Shown here: in pieces, positions 1 through 6,286 of the stretch
Position numbering within the stretch: position 1 is the first letter of the stretch
Layout: every line of letters starts with the position of its first letter
NCBI GenBank assembly: GCA_905200905.1
Contig: CAJKMA010000089.1
Location: 1 to 8,466 of the forward strand
Origin: an uncultured Bacillota bacterium
GTDB taxonomy: Bacteria > Bacillota > Clostridia > Lachnospirales > Lachnospiraceae
Reading direction: 5' to 3'
DNA: 8,466 nucleotides
Made by a program: the position numbers and the translations under genes
Notes under the pieces: model-generated
Told to the model about the DNA's origin: nothing
Database searches by the model: none
What the model saw: only the letters and a program-made list of their open reading frames with translations

Positions 1-38
1 ATACTCCGTCAAAAGAAATAGATCCAACAGGCATAAAG

Positions 39-78
39 AAACCTCGGAAACCCTTATAAAATGGGCATCCGAGGTTTT
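39..78. terminator. Imperfect palindrome / terminator-like hairpin (left copy)
   Basis: AAACCTCGGA (39-48) pairs perfectly with TCCGAGGTTT (68-77). Inside it CCC (51-53) can pair with GGG (63-65) around a TTATAAAAT loop. A T-run follows on the plus side (TTTTCTGTC) and a weaker one on the minus side (TTTCTTTATG), so it could terminate transcription either way. The same two-tier architecture recurs at 6062-6100 with a different outer stem. Hairpins with a TTATAAGG-type loop often sit near the ends of tyrosine-recombinase elements in Bacillota; that link is from memory and inferred. Confidence 0.6.
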
Positions 79-114
79 CTGTCTGTTATTCGAATCTGAC
101 AACGCCTAATCATT

Positions 115-1353
115 TTGTTTTCAGACTTGCTTTCCACCATACACCTTTTCTTATTGATAAATCATCCCTTTATCCACAATCTCCCTCGCACACGCTTGTA
201 TATTGAAACGAACCCCATTCAAGTAGGGGACAAACTTATAGGATTTCAAGCAAAATATTATTCAGATAGTGTTTCTATGTCTGGCAAAGAAAATGAATTA
301 AGTGATGCAGTTAAAGGAGCAGCAAGAGCTTATCCTGGTATTACAACACTTTATTTTTATATTAGTCAAGAATTTTCTCCAAGTTCCAAAAAAGATATTG
401 TAAAACCGGCATATCAGACAAATATTGAAAATACTGCACAATTACTGGGGATTACAATTGAGTGGAGAGGTTTAAGTAATATCGAGGCTCAGCTTATGCA
501 GGATAAAAGACTTACTATTTGTAGAAATGTTTTCTTTCAAGCAGATTCTGCAGTTCAGGAATGTTGTGAAAACCTTAAAAAGCATAAAGAAGATATTTTT
601 AATCATATTGGGACACAAGTGTCGTATAATGATAAAACCATTATTCTGGAAAATAATGTGTTTAATATAAATTCTTTTTTGCAGTCTGAGAATCAGGCTT
701 TAGTTGTAGATGGTGAGGCTGGTGCAGGAAAATCTGCACTCATTAAAAAGAGTATGGCTAGTATCGGTCAGGATACGGTTATTTTGGCATTTAGATGTAC
801 AGACATGGATGTTTCTGACGAGAGAAATTTTTTGATGACATATGGAACGCTCATAATAGATGAAGTACTAAAGGTGTACGAAGAGACTGAGAATCGTATT
901 CTATATATTGATGCAGTTGAAAAATATTTTGTTTTAGAAAACCAGCAAACATTTGAGGATTTGCTTCAAATGTTTATTTCTGCTGGTTGGAAAATAATTC
1001 TTACCATTAGAACGGCCTATAAAGACTCATTTCATAATTTGTTGCTAAATGAAGTTTGTGTACAATCATATCATGTTAATCTTATTAGTAAGGATTTACT
1101 GTATGAACTGTCTATTACACATGGATTCGTATTGCCAAGTGATAAGAAATTGACAGATATACTTCGTGCACCATTTTATTTAAGGTTATATTTGACGCTT
1201 GATAATATTGAAGATGCAGAGTTAACGGCTTTGAATCAAGAAGCATTTGAACAAAAAATATGGGATGAAATTATTCGCAATAATAGGAAGCGTAAAAACA
1301 ACTTGCCAACGAGAAGGGAAAATACGTTAGTATTCATAACGAAGGAAATATAA
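115..1353 (+). pseudogene. Truncated STAND-type P-loop NTPase with N-terminal nuclease-like (Q-x-K) domain
   Basis: This open frame of 412 codons is a fragment of a larger multidomain protein, probably a defence ATPase. Residues 1-28 look like read-through of unrelated DNA: the start is a TTG with no ribosome binding site. Homology-like sequence begins near YIETNPI (28-34). The strand LIGFQAKYY (41-49) carries a Q-x-K motif typical of PD-(D/E)XK/Mrr-like nucleases, with E31 as possible acidic partner. An NTPase domain follows: Walker A GEAGAGKS (200-207), Walker B-like RILYIDAVEK (261-270), then ILTIRTAYKD (295-304), resembling the arginine-bearing strand of STAND/AAA proteins. The frame ends at residue 412, just after the segment that normally leads into the helical and repeat part, so most of the C-terminal half is missing. 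Known relatives are about 1000 residues or more. The fragment is more A+T-rich than the genes to its right. The family assignment is inferred; an Avs-like or other STAND defence gene is possible. Confidence 0.6.
151..204 (-). pseudogene. Possible C-terminal tail of an unidentified minus-strand gene
   Basis: Read on the minus strand, this stretch is open and ends at a TAA (151-153). It encodes a plausible protein tail, IQACAREIVDKGMIYQ. Its upstream end runs straight into the start of the plus-strand NTPase fragment at about position 200, so it would be a remnant cut by the same junction. It is too short to assign to a family and could be chance; it is listed because it would place the left junction at about 195-205. 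Confidence 0.2.
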
Positions 1354-2332
1354 TGGCATCACCAGCCACTACATTATCCATAATGGTGGGCTGGATCTGC
1401 ATGGTCTCTTCGTTCCATTTTCCGCCGAATACCACTTTCTTCTGGTCGATCAAACCACATACTCTGTCGAAATGCTTCTGGTTGATTATTTTTACATAAT
1501 CGCCATTTTCCGTCGCATTTTCGCCGTACATCTTCACGATCCATTTTTTCAGATAACCCAAAAATTCATCCTTTACGCTGCGCTCTACCAGAATATAGTC
1601 CGGAGCAACGCAGGTCTGCCCACAGTTCAGCAGTTTACCAAATGCAATACGCTTCGCCGTCAGATTCAGCTTTGCGGATTTTTCTACAACACAAGGGCTT
1701 TTGCCGCCCAATTCTAGGGTCACAGGGGTCAAATGCTTTGCTGCCTTTGCCATCACTTCTTTGCCCACGGTCACACTGCCGGTAAAGAAGATATAATCAA
1801 ATCTCTGATCCAGCAATGCCTGATTTTCCACTCTGCCTCCTTCTACCGCCAATACATATTCTTCAGGGAAACATTCTCTGAGGATTTTGCAGATGACAGC
1901 AGAGGTTGCAGGGGCATACGCAGAAGGCTTTACCACACAGCAGTTCCCTGCCGCAATCGCGCCGATCAGGGGTTCTATGGTCAGCATAAAAGGATAATTC
2001 CAGGGAGACATGATGAGTACCACTCCATAAGGCTCTCTAATGGTAAAGCTGTCACTGGAAAACTGTGCAATAGGGCTCAGCACATTTCTTTTTCTTGCCC
2101 AGCCATCTATATGCTTTAGCATATAGGACAACTCCGCCAGTGTCATGCCAATCTCACACATATAAGCTTCCGTTTTAGATTTATTCAAATCCTTCCGCAG
2201 GGCTTCATAAATTTCTTCCTCATGGGCACGAATGGTACGGCCCAAACGTTTAAGCGCTTCTTTACGAAAGGACAATGTAATGGGTTTTCCCCCTCGAAAG
2301 AACTCCCTCTGCTTCTGAATCTTTTCCTGCAT
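1351..2332 (-). pseudogene. Class-3-type aldehyde dehydrogenase, C-terminally truncated
   Basis: NAD(P)-dependent aldehyde dehydrogenase of the ALDH3-like group, oxidising aldehydes to acids or the reverse. The start ATG at 2332 is preceded by AAGGAGG at good spacing. Visible landmarks are SPWNYP (109-114) with the catalytic Asn, FTGS (183-186), the general base in LELGGK (E207) and the catalytic Cys in GQTCVAP (C241). The protein follows the family as far as QPTIMDNVVAGDAI (about residue 327), then hits foreign codons and a stop at 1334-1336. The segment that should follow (EEIFGP and about 120-130 residues of the catalytic and oligomerisation part) is absent, so the product should be inactive. 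The break coincides with the end of the plus-strand NTPase fragment. It lies directly downstream of the alcohol dehydrogenase gene and would have formed an alcohol-aldehyde-acid pair with it. Confidence 0.85.
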
Positions 2333-3370
2333 CTGCTTTTCCCTCCTTTTTCTCCATAATTTTTTCATACATGATCTCCAACTCCCCAGCATCCATCAAA
2401 ACAGGCACGGGATAGAGGGGATTGCCCTCGGCTGCCACGTGTTTTGCCATGGCAGGGATATCTTCTTTTCTGATTTCCTGAATCGTTTCTGGGATCTTCA
2501 TATATTGATTCATATCCTTTATCCACTGGATAAAAGCCGCTGCCACTCTGCGGTCGTTGGTATGTTTTGGTACCATACCGATGCATCTTGCCAATTTTGC
2601 CAGCTTTCCATAACAGGCAGGGCCATATTCCTCTAGGAAATAAGGCAGGATGACCGCATTTGCAAGCCCATGGGGCACGCCATACTTGGCCCCCCAGAGA
2701 ATGGGCAATGGCATGGACATAGCCAAATAGGAACGGGAAAAAGCAATGCCAGCACAATAGGCAGCCTGCAGCATATTTTCTCTTGCTTTCACATTCTGTC
2801 CATCATCATAAGCCGTTTTCAGGTTTTTATAAATCAATCTGGTGGCCTGTTCTGCCATAAATCGCGTCTCTTTTGTGGTGCTTCTACCGATATACGTCTC
2901 CACCGCATGGGTCAGTGCATCCATGCCCGTTGTGGCTGTGATATTTTTGGGCAGACCTAGGGTCACGTGGTAATTCAATACCGCATATCTGGGAATCAAA
3001 GAAAAATCGTTGATGGGATATTTATGCTTTGCGCCGCTGTCTGTGATGACTGCCGCCAACGTTGTCTCGCTGCCTGTACCGGCTGTAGTGAGTACAGCGA
3101 TGAGCAGAGGTAATTTCTTGCAGATGCGCAGCAATCCCTTCATTTTATGGATAGGCTTGTTGGGCTTTACGATACAAGCCCCTGTCACCTTGGCACAGTC
3201 CATGGCAGAGCCGCCGCCAAAGGCAATGATCGCCTTTGTGCCGCTTTCCAGATACAGTGTCCTGGCTTCTTCAATATTAGTAATGGTAGGGTTCGCCACC
3301 ACCTTGTCATAAACCGCACAGCGAATGCCCCTTGGAATGCCCTGCAATATATCTTTTGTAATGAATCCAT
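2262..3370 (-). pseudogene. Iron-containing alcohol dehydrogenase, decayed
   Basis: Fe-dependent (group III) alcohol dehydrogenase. The intended start is the ATG at 3370, with AGAAGGAG upstream, giving MDSLQKIYCRAFQ, a typical N-terminus of one clostridial subfamily. After about 13 codons the sequence jumps, in another frame, to GIRCAVYDKVVANPT. About 60-70 residues with the first Rossmann strand are therefore missing. From there the family is clear: AFGGGSAMDCAK, TTAGTGSE, GMDALTHAVE (with Asp and His iron ligands) and YGVPHGLANAV (another His ligand). The stretch between SRSY and KYGVPHG reads LAMSMPLPILWGA in this frame. The expected GYVHAIAHSLGG is in the neighbouring frame, so a one-base loss near 2725-2727 and a one-base gain near 2685-2690 compensate each other but remove an iron-ligand His. 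The usual PTTAGTGS also reads LTTAGTGS. The frame ends at 2262 and overlaps the next gene by 71 bases. Without the deletion one could suspect sequencing indels; together the lesions suggest a pseudogene. Confidence 0.85.
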
Positions 3371-3413
3371 TTTATTCTCCTTCTTCGTCTTCTTTTTTCC
3401 TCTCTAATTTTTC

Positions 3414-3442
3414 ATCATACCCCCATATCATTTCAGCGTCAA
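3414..3442 (-). promoter_or_regulatory. Sigma-A-type promoter for the alcohol/aldehyde dehydrogenase pair
   Basis: On the minus strand TTGACG (3442-3437) and TATGAT (3419-3414) are separated by exactly 17 bases; each matches the consensus at 5 of 6 positions. It lies 44 bases upstream of the ATG at 3370 and just downstream of the terminator of the membrane-protein gene. The promoter has survived although both downstream genes are broken. Confidence 0.75.
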
Positions 3443-3490
3443 CCCAAAACGAAAATGCTCCGCAGGAAATCTCTTTCCTACGGAGCATTC
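3440..3490 (-). terminator. Rho-independent terminator of the small membrane protein gene
   Basis: On the minus strand a long stem (AATGCTCCG-AGGAAA against TTTCCT-CGGAGCATT, one mismatched pair, loop GAGA) occupies 3454-3489. It is followed by TTTTCGTTTTG (3454-3444). It starts 7 bases after the stop codon at 3497. The T-tract adjoins the -35 box of the next minus-strand gene, so the two transcription units are tightly insulated. Confidence 0.85.
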
Positions 3491-3496
3491 TTTACA

Positions 3497-3829
3497 TTAT
3501 ATTACAAACAGAGCCACCATTCCTAGCACAACAGATGCCGCTACCAACACCTTTGCTGTCAGGAAAGATCTTTCGCTTTTGCCACAAATCTGTACCAGCA
3601 GTGCAATCACAGCAAGTGCACCAAACGCCCAGGCGATCAACTGCTCCTTAATATAATTGGTGGGATAGCTATTCGCCGTCATCCATGCGATGACCATGCC
3701 CCATACCGCCATAAAGTAAAACACAGCCTTCTGCCCTTTTTCTCCTTTCAAAAGGAACAAAAGCACCAACCCCATCACACTAATGATACTCATTACCATA
3801 AATAAAACTAACAATAAACCTAATGCCAT
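3497..3829 (-). CDS. Small four-helix membrane protein, function unknown
   Basis: 110 residues. The ATG at 3829 is chosen because GAGGA lies 7 bases upstream; longer in-frame starts lack a binding site and would add a charged, non-family N-terminus. Four hydrophobic segments are visible: residues about 2-27 (MALGLLLVLFMVMS onward), 35-55 (KAVFYFMAVWGMVIAW region), 66-84 (LIAWAFGALAVIALLV) and 90-110 (ending in VVLGMVALFVI). The loops are short and basic, as expected of an integral cytoplasmic-membrane protein. I recognise no family motif. It has its own promoter 42 bases upstream and sits directly downstream of a two-component system. The CTTTAGAATT boxes at that promoter suggest it is a target of that regulator, perhaps in an envelope-stress or peptide-resistance response. 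That role is inference from context only. Confidence 0.8.
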   Translation of the reverse strand: MALGLLLVLFMVMSIISVMGLVLLFLLKGEKGQKAVFYFMAVWGMVIAWMTANSYPTNYIKEQLIAWAFGALAVIALLVQICGKSERSFLTAKVLVAASVVLGMVALFVI

Positions 3830-3870
3830 AATACATTCCTCACTTTCTTTTTCTTTTCTGAGATCATCAT

Positions 3871-3920
3871 AGCATAGCAGTCTAAAGAAATTTGCCAAGC
3901 AATTCTAAAGAATTCTAAAG
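3871..3920 (-). promoter_or_regulatory. Promoter with tandem CTTTAGAATT operator boxes
   Basis: On the minus strand TTGGCA (3898-3893; 5 of 6 to consensus) is followed after 16 bases by an extended -10, TGC-TATGCT (-10 hexamer at 3876-3871). Immediately upstream of the -35 the sequence CTTTAGAATT occurs twice head to tail (3920-3911, 3910-3901). A third CTTTAGA lies in the spacer (3887-3881). Direct repeats spaced 10 bases apart next to the -35 are the usual binding pattern of OmpR/PhoB-type response regulators, one of which is encoded just upstream. Confidence 0.6.
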
Positions 3921-4967
3921 ATGTGACCCATCAACCTCAGAAAGCGTGATCTGGATAGAAAAAATTCCTTGCTCTATGGAAACTTTCACCATCCCGCCAT
4001 ACAAAGCGGCGATCCGCCGGATACTTTCCAAGCCGATTTGATTGCTCTCCACCGGAACCGTGCCCGTTTTGATTCCATTCCTTTGGCAGACCCGAAGGCG
4101 TTTATCCACAGCATCGATCCGCAATTCCACAGGCTGCTCCCGATCCGCATATTTTTCCACATTAGAAGCAAGATTATCAAAGATCCGCCGCAGCTCCTGA
4201 ATATCGAAAGATCCATAGAATGCGGGACAATTTTTTGTATCTACGATACAGGGAAACGTATTCTCCAGAATTTCTTCCCATTCTCCCGCAAGCTGCTCCA
4301 TCAGCAGCTTGCCATCCTCAATGGTTTCTAAATCTCTGCTGCCGCTATCCAATAATCTGTCAGTCAGTGCCTTGATCTGCTGGCCTTTTCGTTGCACCAG
4401 GGCAATGTATTCCTGCACTTCCTCCTGCTCCAATGTCTCTTTCCGCCCCAAATAATCAGAATAAGATAACATCGCCGTCAGAGGGGTACGGATATCGTGG
4501 GAAAGATCACGGATCAACTGTTCCTTTTCCGCCTGCAACTCTGTTTCCAGCTGCCGCAGCCGCCGTTCTGTTTCCGAAAGGAAATTGATGCTTTCTGCCA
4601 GTTCCTTCAATTCATTGTCCCCCTCAATGGGCATGGTAAAATCCATCCGATGGGTACGCAGGGCTTCCACCCCCTGAATGATCTCCCTCAGATAAGCCAT
4701 TTTCTGCCCCAAAAGAAACAAAAACAGGGCAAGAAATAAAAGCACCGCCGACAATAGGCTGAGGCTGCGGATCCCCCCCTGCAACGTCAGCAGCTGTCCT
4801 TCTGTCAGCAAAATATCATTTTCAAGGAGATAAGTCGAAGCAATGGCATTTGCCGTCAAATATAAAAAGCCAAAGAAGAATAAAGCAATTGCCGCCGTGA
4901 TACATAAAAGCCCCATAATCTCTCTGGACAATTTGGGGGTATTTCTTCTTTTTTCACTGATCAACAT
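3915..4967 (-). CDS. VanS-like sensor histidine kinase
   Basis: 350 residues. The ATG at 4967 has GGGGGT upstream and overlaps the regulator gene by 14 bases, so the two are translationally coupled. Layout: short basic N-terminus, membrane helix 1 (about 17-40), a short extracytoplasmic loop of about 25 residues, membrane helix 2 (about 68-88), a HAMP-like linker, a coiled coil (about 130-153) and a dimerisation domain with phosphoacceptor H157 in LSHDIRTPL. The ATP-binding domain follows, with N269 in DNLASNVEKY. It is short, and the usual D-x-G-x-G box is replaced by CQRNGIKTG, with only IGLESIRRIAALYGG conserved after it. This degenerate form is common in small clostridial kinases paired with envelope-stress regulons. 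The short sensing loop suggests detection within or at the membrane. It should autophosphorylate and pass phosphate to D55 of the neighbouring regulator. Confidence 0.9.
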   Translation of the reverse strand: MLISEKRRNTPKLSREIMGLLCITAAIALFFFGFLYLTANAIASTYLLENDILLTEGQLLTLQGGIRSLSLLSAVLLFLALFLFLLGQKMAYLREIIQGVEALRTHRMDFTMPIEGDNELKELAESINFLSETERRLRQLETELQAEKEQLIRDLSHDIRTPLTAMLSYSDYLGRKETLEQEEVQEYIALVQRKGQQIKALTDRLLDSGSRDLETIEDGKLLMEQLAGEWEEILENTFPCIVDTKNCPAFYGSFDIQELRRIFDNLASNVEKYADREQPVELRIDAVDKRLRVCQRNGIKTGTVPVESNQIGLESIRRIAALYGGMVKVSIEQGIFSIQITLSEVDGSHL

Positions 4968-5652
4968 AATACCCCCGTCCCCAAGCAGTTTTGATATATC
5001 TTGGATTTCTGGAATCATCCTCCAGTTTCTTTCTGATATTTTTGATATGCACCATGATAGCACTATCCCCCACCGCATCTTCTTCCCAAATGCTTTGGTA
5101 AATGTTTTCCAGAGAATAGATCTTCTTTTTATGGGTGACCAATAATTCCAGTATTTTAAATTCTGTATACGTTAAGACAATGACCTCTCCTTGTCGCAGC
5201 ACGGATTGGCATTCCAAGTCCAAAATTAGATCCCCAAAAGGGATATGGCTCTTCTTTTCCTCCTGCGCTGGTGCCGTCCCACGGGCACTCCTGCGTAAAA
5301 TCGCTTTCACCCGCATCAAAAGCTCCATATTGGAAAAGGGCTTGACAATATAATCATCTGCCCCCGCAGAAAAGCCCATAACCTTGTCCGATTCCCCGGA
5401 ATAGGCTGTCAGAAAAATAATAGGAGCATTAAATTGTTTTCGGATTTCTGATCCTGCCATAAAACCAGATAGTTCCGGCATATTCACATCCAAAAGGTAA
5501 AGATCTACCTCCGCCGAAGCCAACACTAATGCTTCCTTTCCATTTTCCGCTGTACAAACTGCATAGCCTTCCCCCGTCAGCAGCAGCCGCAAAATATCCC
5601 GGATTTCCTTCTCGTCATCTGCAATCAAAATGCAGATCTTTCCATTCTTCAT
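4954..5652 (-). CDS. OmpR/VanR-family response regulator
   Basis: 232 residues. The ATG at 5652 is preceded by AAAGGGG at 7 bases. An in-frame extension to 5913 exists but starts at TTG without a binding site, crosses the promoter and adds 87 residues unlike the family, so it is rejected. Receiver domain about 4-120: acidic pocket D12/D13, phosphoacceptor D55 in YLLDVNMPE, T82 in FLTAY and K104 in YIVKPF. The linker (about 121-135) leads to a winged-helix DNA-binding domain (136-232) with LTYTEFKILELL, a recognition-helix region MVHIKNIRKKLE and the typical wing TAWGRGYYVDQ. It is cytoplasmic and acts as a phosphorylation-dependent transcription activator or repressor. Its probable cognate sites are direct repeats at the downstream membrane-protein promoter; a separate phased repeat lies upstream of its own promoter. 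Confidence 0.92.
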   Translation of the reverse strand: MKNGKICILIADDEKEIRDILRLLLTGEGYAVCTAENGKEALVLASAEVDLYLLDVNMPELSGFMAGSEIRKQFNAPIIFLTAYSGESDKVMGFSAGADDYIVKPFSNMELLMRVKAILRRSARGTAPAQEEKKSHIPFGDLILDLECQSVLRQGEVIVLTYTEFKILELLVTHKKKIYSLENIYQSIWEEDAVGDSAIMVHIKNIRKKLEDDSRNPRYIKTAWGRGYYVDQ

Positions 5653-5679
5653 TTCTGCACCCCTTTCTGATTTTTCTAT

Positions 5680-5708
5680 ATTATACAAAATTTCACTTCC
5701 GTTTTCCA
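5680..5708 (-). promoter_or_regulatory. Promoter of the two-component operon
   Basis: On the minus strand a perfect TATAAT (5685-5680) lies 27 bases upstream of the regulator's ATG. The best -35 at 17-base spacing is TGGAAA (5708-5703), which is only 4 of 6. A weak -35 with upstream repeats suggests activator dependence. Confidence 0.6.
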
Positions 5709-5720
5709 GCAAAAAGAACC

Positions 5721-5783
5721 GATTATCTCTTGGGTAGGTCAGATTAGCTCTTGGAGAACTAAGATTAACGTTTAGGTAACCGA
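5721..5783. repeat. Three phased 21-bp GATTA repeats upstream of the two-component promoter
   Basis: GATTA begins at 5721, 5742 and 5763, exactly 21 bases apart. The first two units share GATTA-n-CTCTTGG and end in similar A-rich bases; the third is more degenerate (GATTAacgTTTaGG). Twenty-one bases is two helical turns, so the copies face the same side of the DNA. The array begins about 13 bases upstream of the -35. This fits an activator binding array, but no protein is identified. Confidence 0.55.
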
Positions 5784-5876
5784 AAACAGCGGAAAAATCA
5801 GGGTTTATCCGAAGATTTGTTGCAGATGCGTTACAAATCACAAACGTCTTAGCACGATTGAGGACATCTCTCTCAC

Positions 5877-5902
5877 TTCCGGGTGCCACTTGGCATCCGG
5901 AA
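5877..5902. terminator. Near-perfect 12-bp hairpin
   Basis: TTCCGGGTGCCA (5877-5888) and TGGCATCCGGAA (5891-5902) pair around a two-base centre with a single G/T-type mismatch. On the minus strand it begins 4 bases after a TAA (5908-5906) that closes an open stretch, so it could be that fragment's terminator, although a good T-tract is missing. On the plus strand ATTTTATT follows. It could equally be a protein-binding dyad. Confidence 0.4.
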
Positions 5903-5905
5903 ATT

Positions 5906-6056
5906 TTATTCAAACTGTATCTTGCTTGTTAATTTTCCTATGCTATCAAACATATTTGTTATCTCCTTGGGTGTTTCTGTTTCTAAGCTATCAACGGAAC
6001 AACAGTCCCAGATAGTAGCCAAATGGCAGATGTAGCCAATTTGTAGCCAATAAAAA
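5906..6056. other. Gene-poor junction region with GTAGCCAA repeats
   Basis: No complete gene is visible between the regulator promoter and the HerA operon. On the minus strand an open stretch ends at 5906 with a protein-like tail (DSLETETPKEITNMF and on), with no start codon of its own. On the plus strand another open stretch ends KLSTEQQSQIVAKWQM at about 6033. Either could be the remnant of an element gene such as an integrase; I cannot assign it. GTAGCCAA occurs three times in the same orientation (6015, 6032, 6043), just before the hairpin at 6062. Repeats of this sort resemble recombinase arm sites, by inference. Confidence 0.35.
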
Positions 6057-6061
6057 GAAAA

Positions 6062-6100
6062 ATCTCTGGAAAACCTTATAAATCAAGGCTTTCCAGAGAT
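6062..6100 (-). terminator. Hairpin terminator (right copy, same architecture as 39-78)
   Basis: ATCTCTGGAAA (6062-6072) pairs perfectly with TTTCCAGAGAT (6090-6100). CCTT (6074-6077) pairs with AAGG (6085-6088) around a loop containing ATAAATC. On the minus strand it is followed by ATTTTTCTTTTTATT, a strong U-tract, so it should terminate minus-strand transcription. It abuts the truncated gene that precedes HerA. Confidence 0.7.
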
Positions 6101-6286
6101 ATAGCAACTATTCTTACTCATTCATTGTCAACAAAAGCGGAAAACATAGTTAAAGAATGTGCTGGAATTACTGCGGTTTGTCATGCCAATAGTAATGATA
6201 CAAAAATATTGAATTCAATAGGTGAAACTATTTTGTCAGGAATAAATTTGTGGGATTTGCATGAAATGATAAAGGAGGTATTTTGA
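6101..6286 (+). pseudogene. C-terminal remnant of the HerA partner protein (5' part missing)
   Basis: An open frame without any credible start runs from the hairpin to the TGA at 6284-6286. It reads ATILTHSLSTKAENIVKE, then CAGITAVCHANSNDTKIL, then GETILSGINLWDLHEMIKEVF. It overlaps the HerA ATG by one base (TGATG), and the HerA ribosome binding site lies inside it, which is classic translational coupling. Base composition matches HerA. In known HerA defence modules the gene in this position is an effector (SIR2-like NADase or DUF4297/Cap4-like nuclease), so this is probably the last 60 or so residues of such an effector. The fragment itself carries no diagnostic motif. The rest was lost at a junction at about 6100, exactly at the hairpin's edge. 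Without it the system is probably non-functional unless an effector is supplied elsewhere. Confidence 0.55.
6271..6279 (+). promoter_or_regulatory. Strong ribosome binding site deciding the HerA start
   Basis: AAAGGAGGT lies 6 bases before the ATG at 6286. The TTG one codon earlier (6283) would be only 3 bases away, so ATG is preferred. Confidence 0.8.

Noticed and set aside
84..104. TTCGAATC with short flanking pairs, resembling the T-arm of a tRNA as often found at attachment sites.
   Set aside because: The loop would be 8 bases and the stem needs a wobble; no acceptor or anticodon arm and no CCA context can be found around it.
1472..2119. Two plus-strand frames of 81 and 128 codons.
   Set aside because: They lie antisense to the aldehyde dehydrogenase and have no family-like composition or ribosome binding sites.
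2365..2757. A 130-codon minus-strand frame beginning MCWHCFFPF.
   Set aside because: Only its GYVHAIAHSLGG segment is meaningful, as the displaced part of the alcohol dehydrogenase; the rest is out-of-frame noise.
4968..5078. In-frame extension of the histidine kinase upstream of 4967.
   Set aside because: It lies entirely inside the regulator gene; the ATG at 4967 has its own ribosome binding site and the normal short coupling overlap.
5653..5913. In-frame N-terminal extension of the response regulator (87 extra residues from a TTG).
   Set aside because: It spans the promoter and the phased repeats, lacks a ribosome binding site and does not resemble the receiver family; the ATG at 5652 is better.
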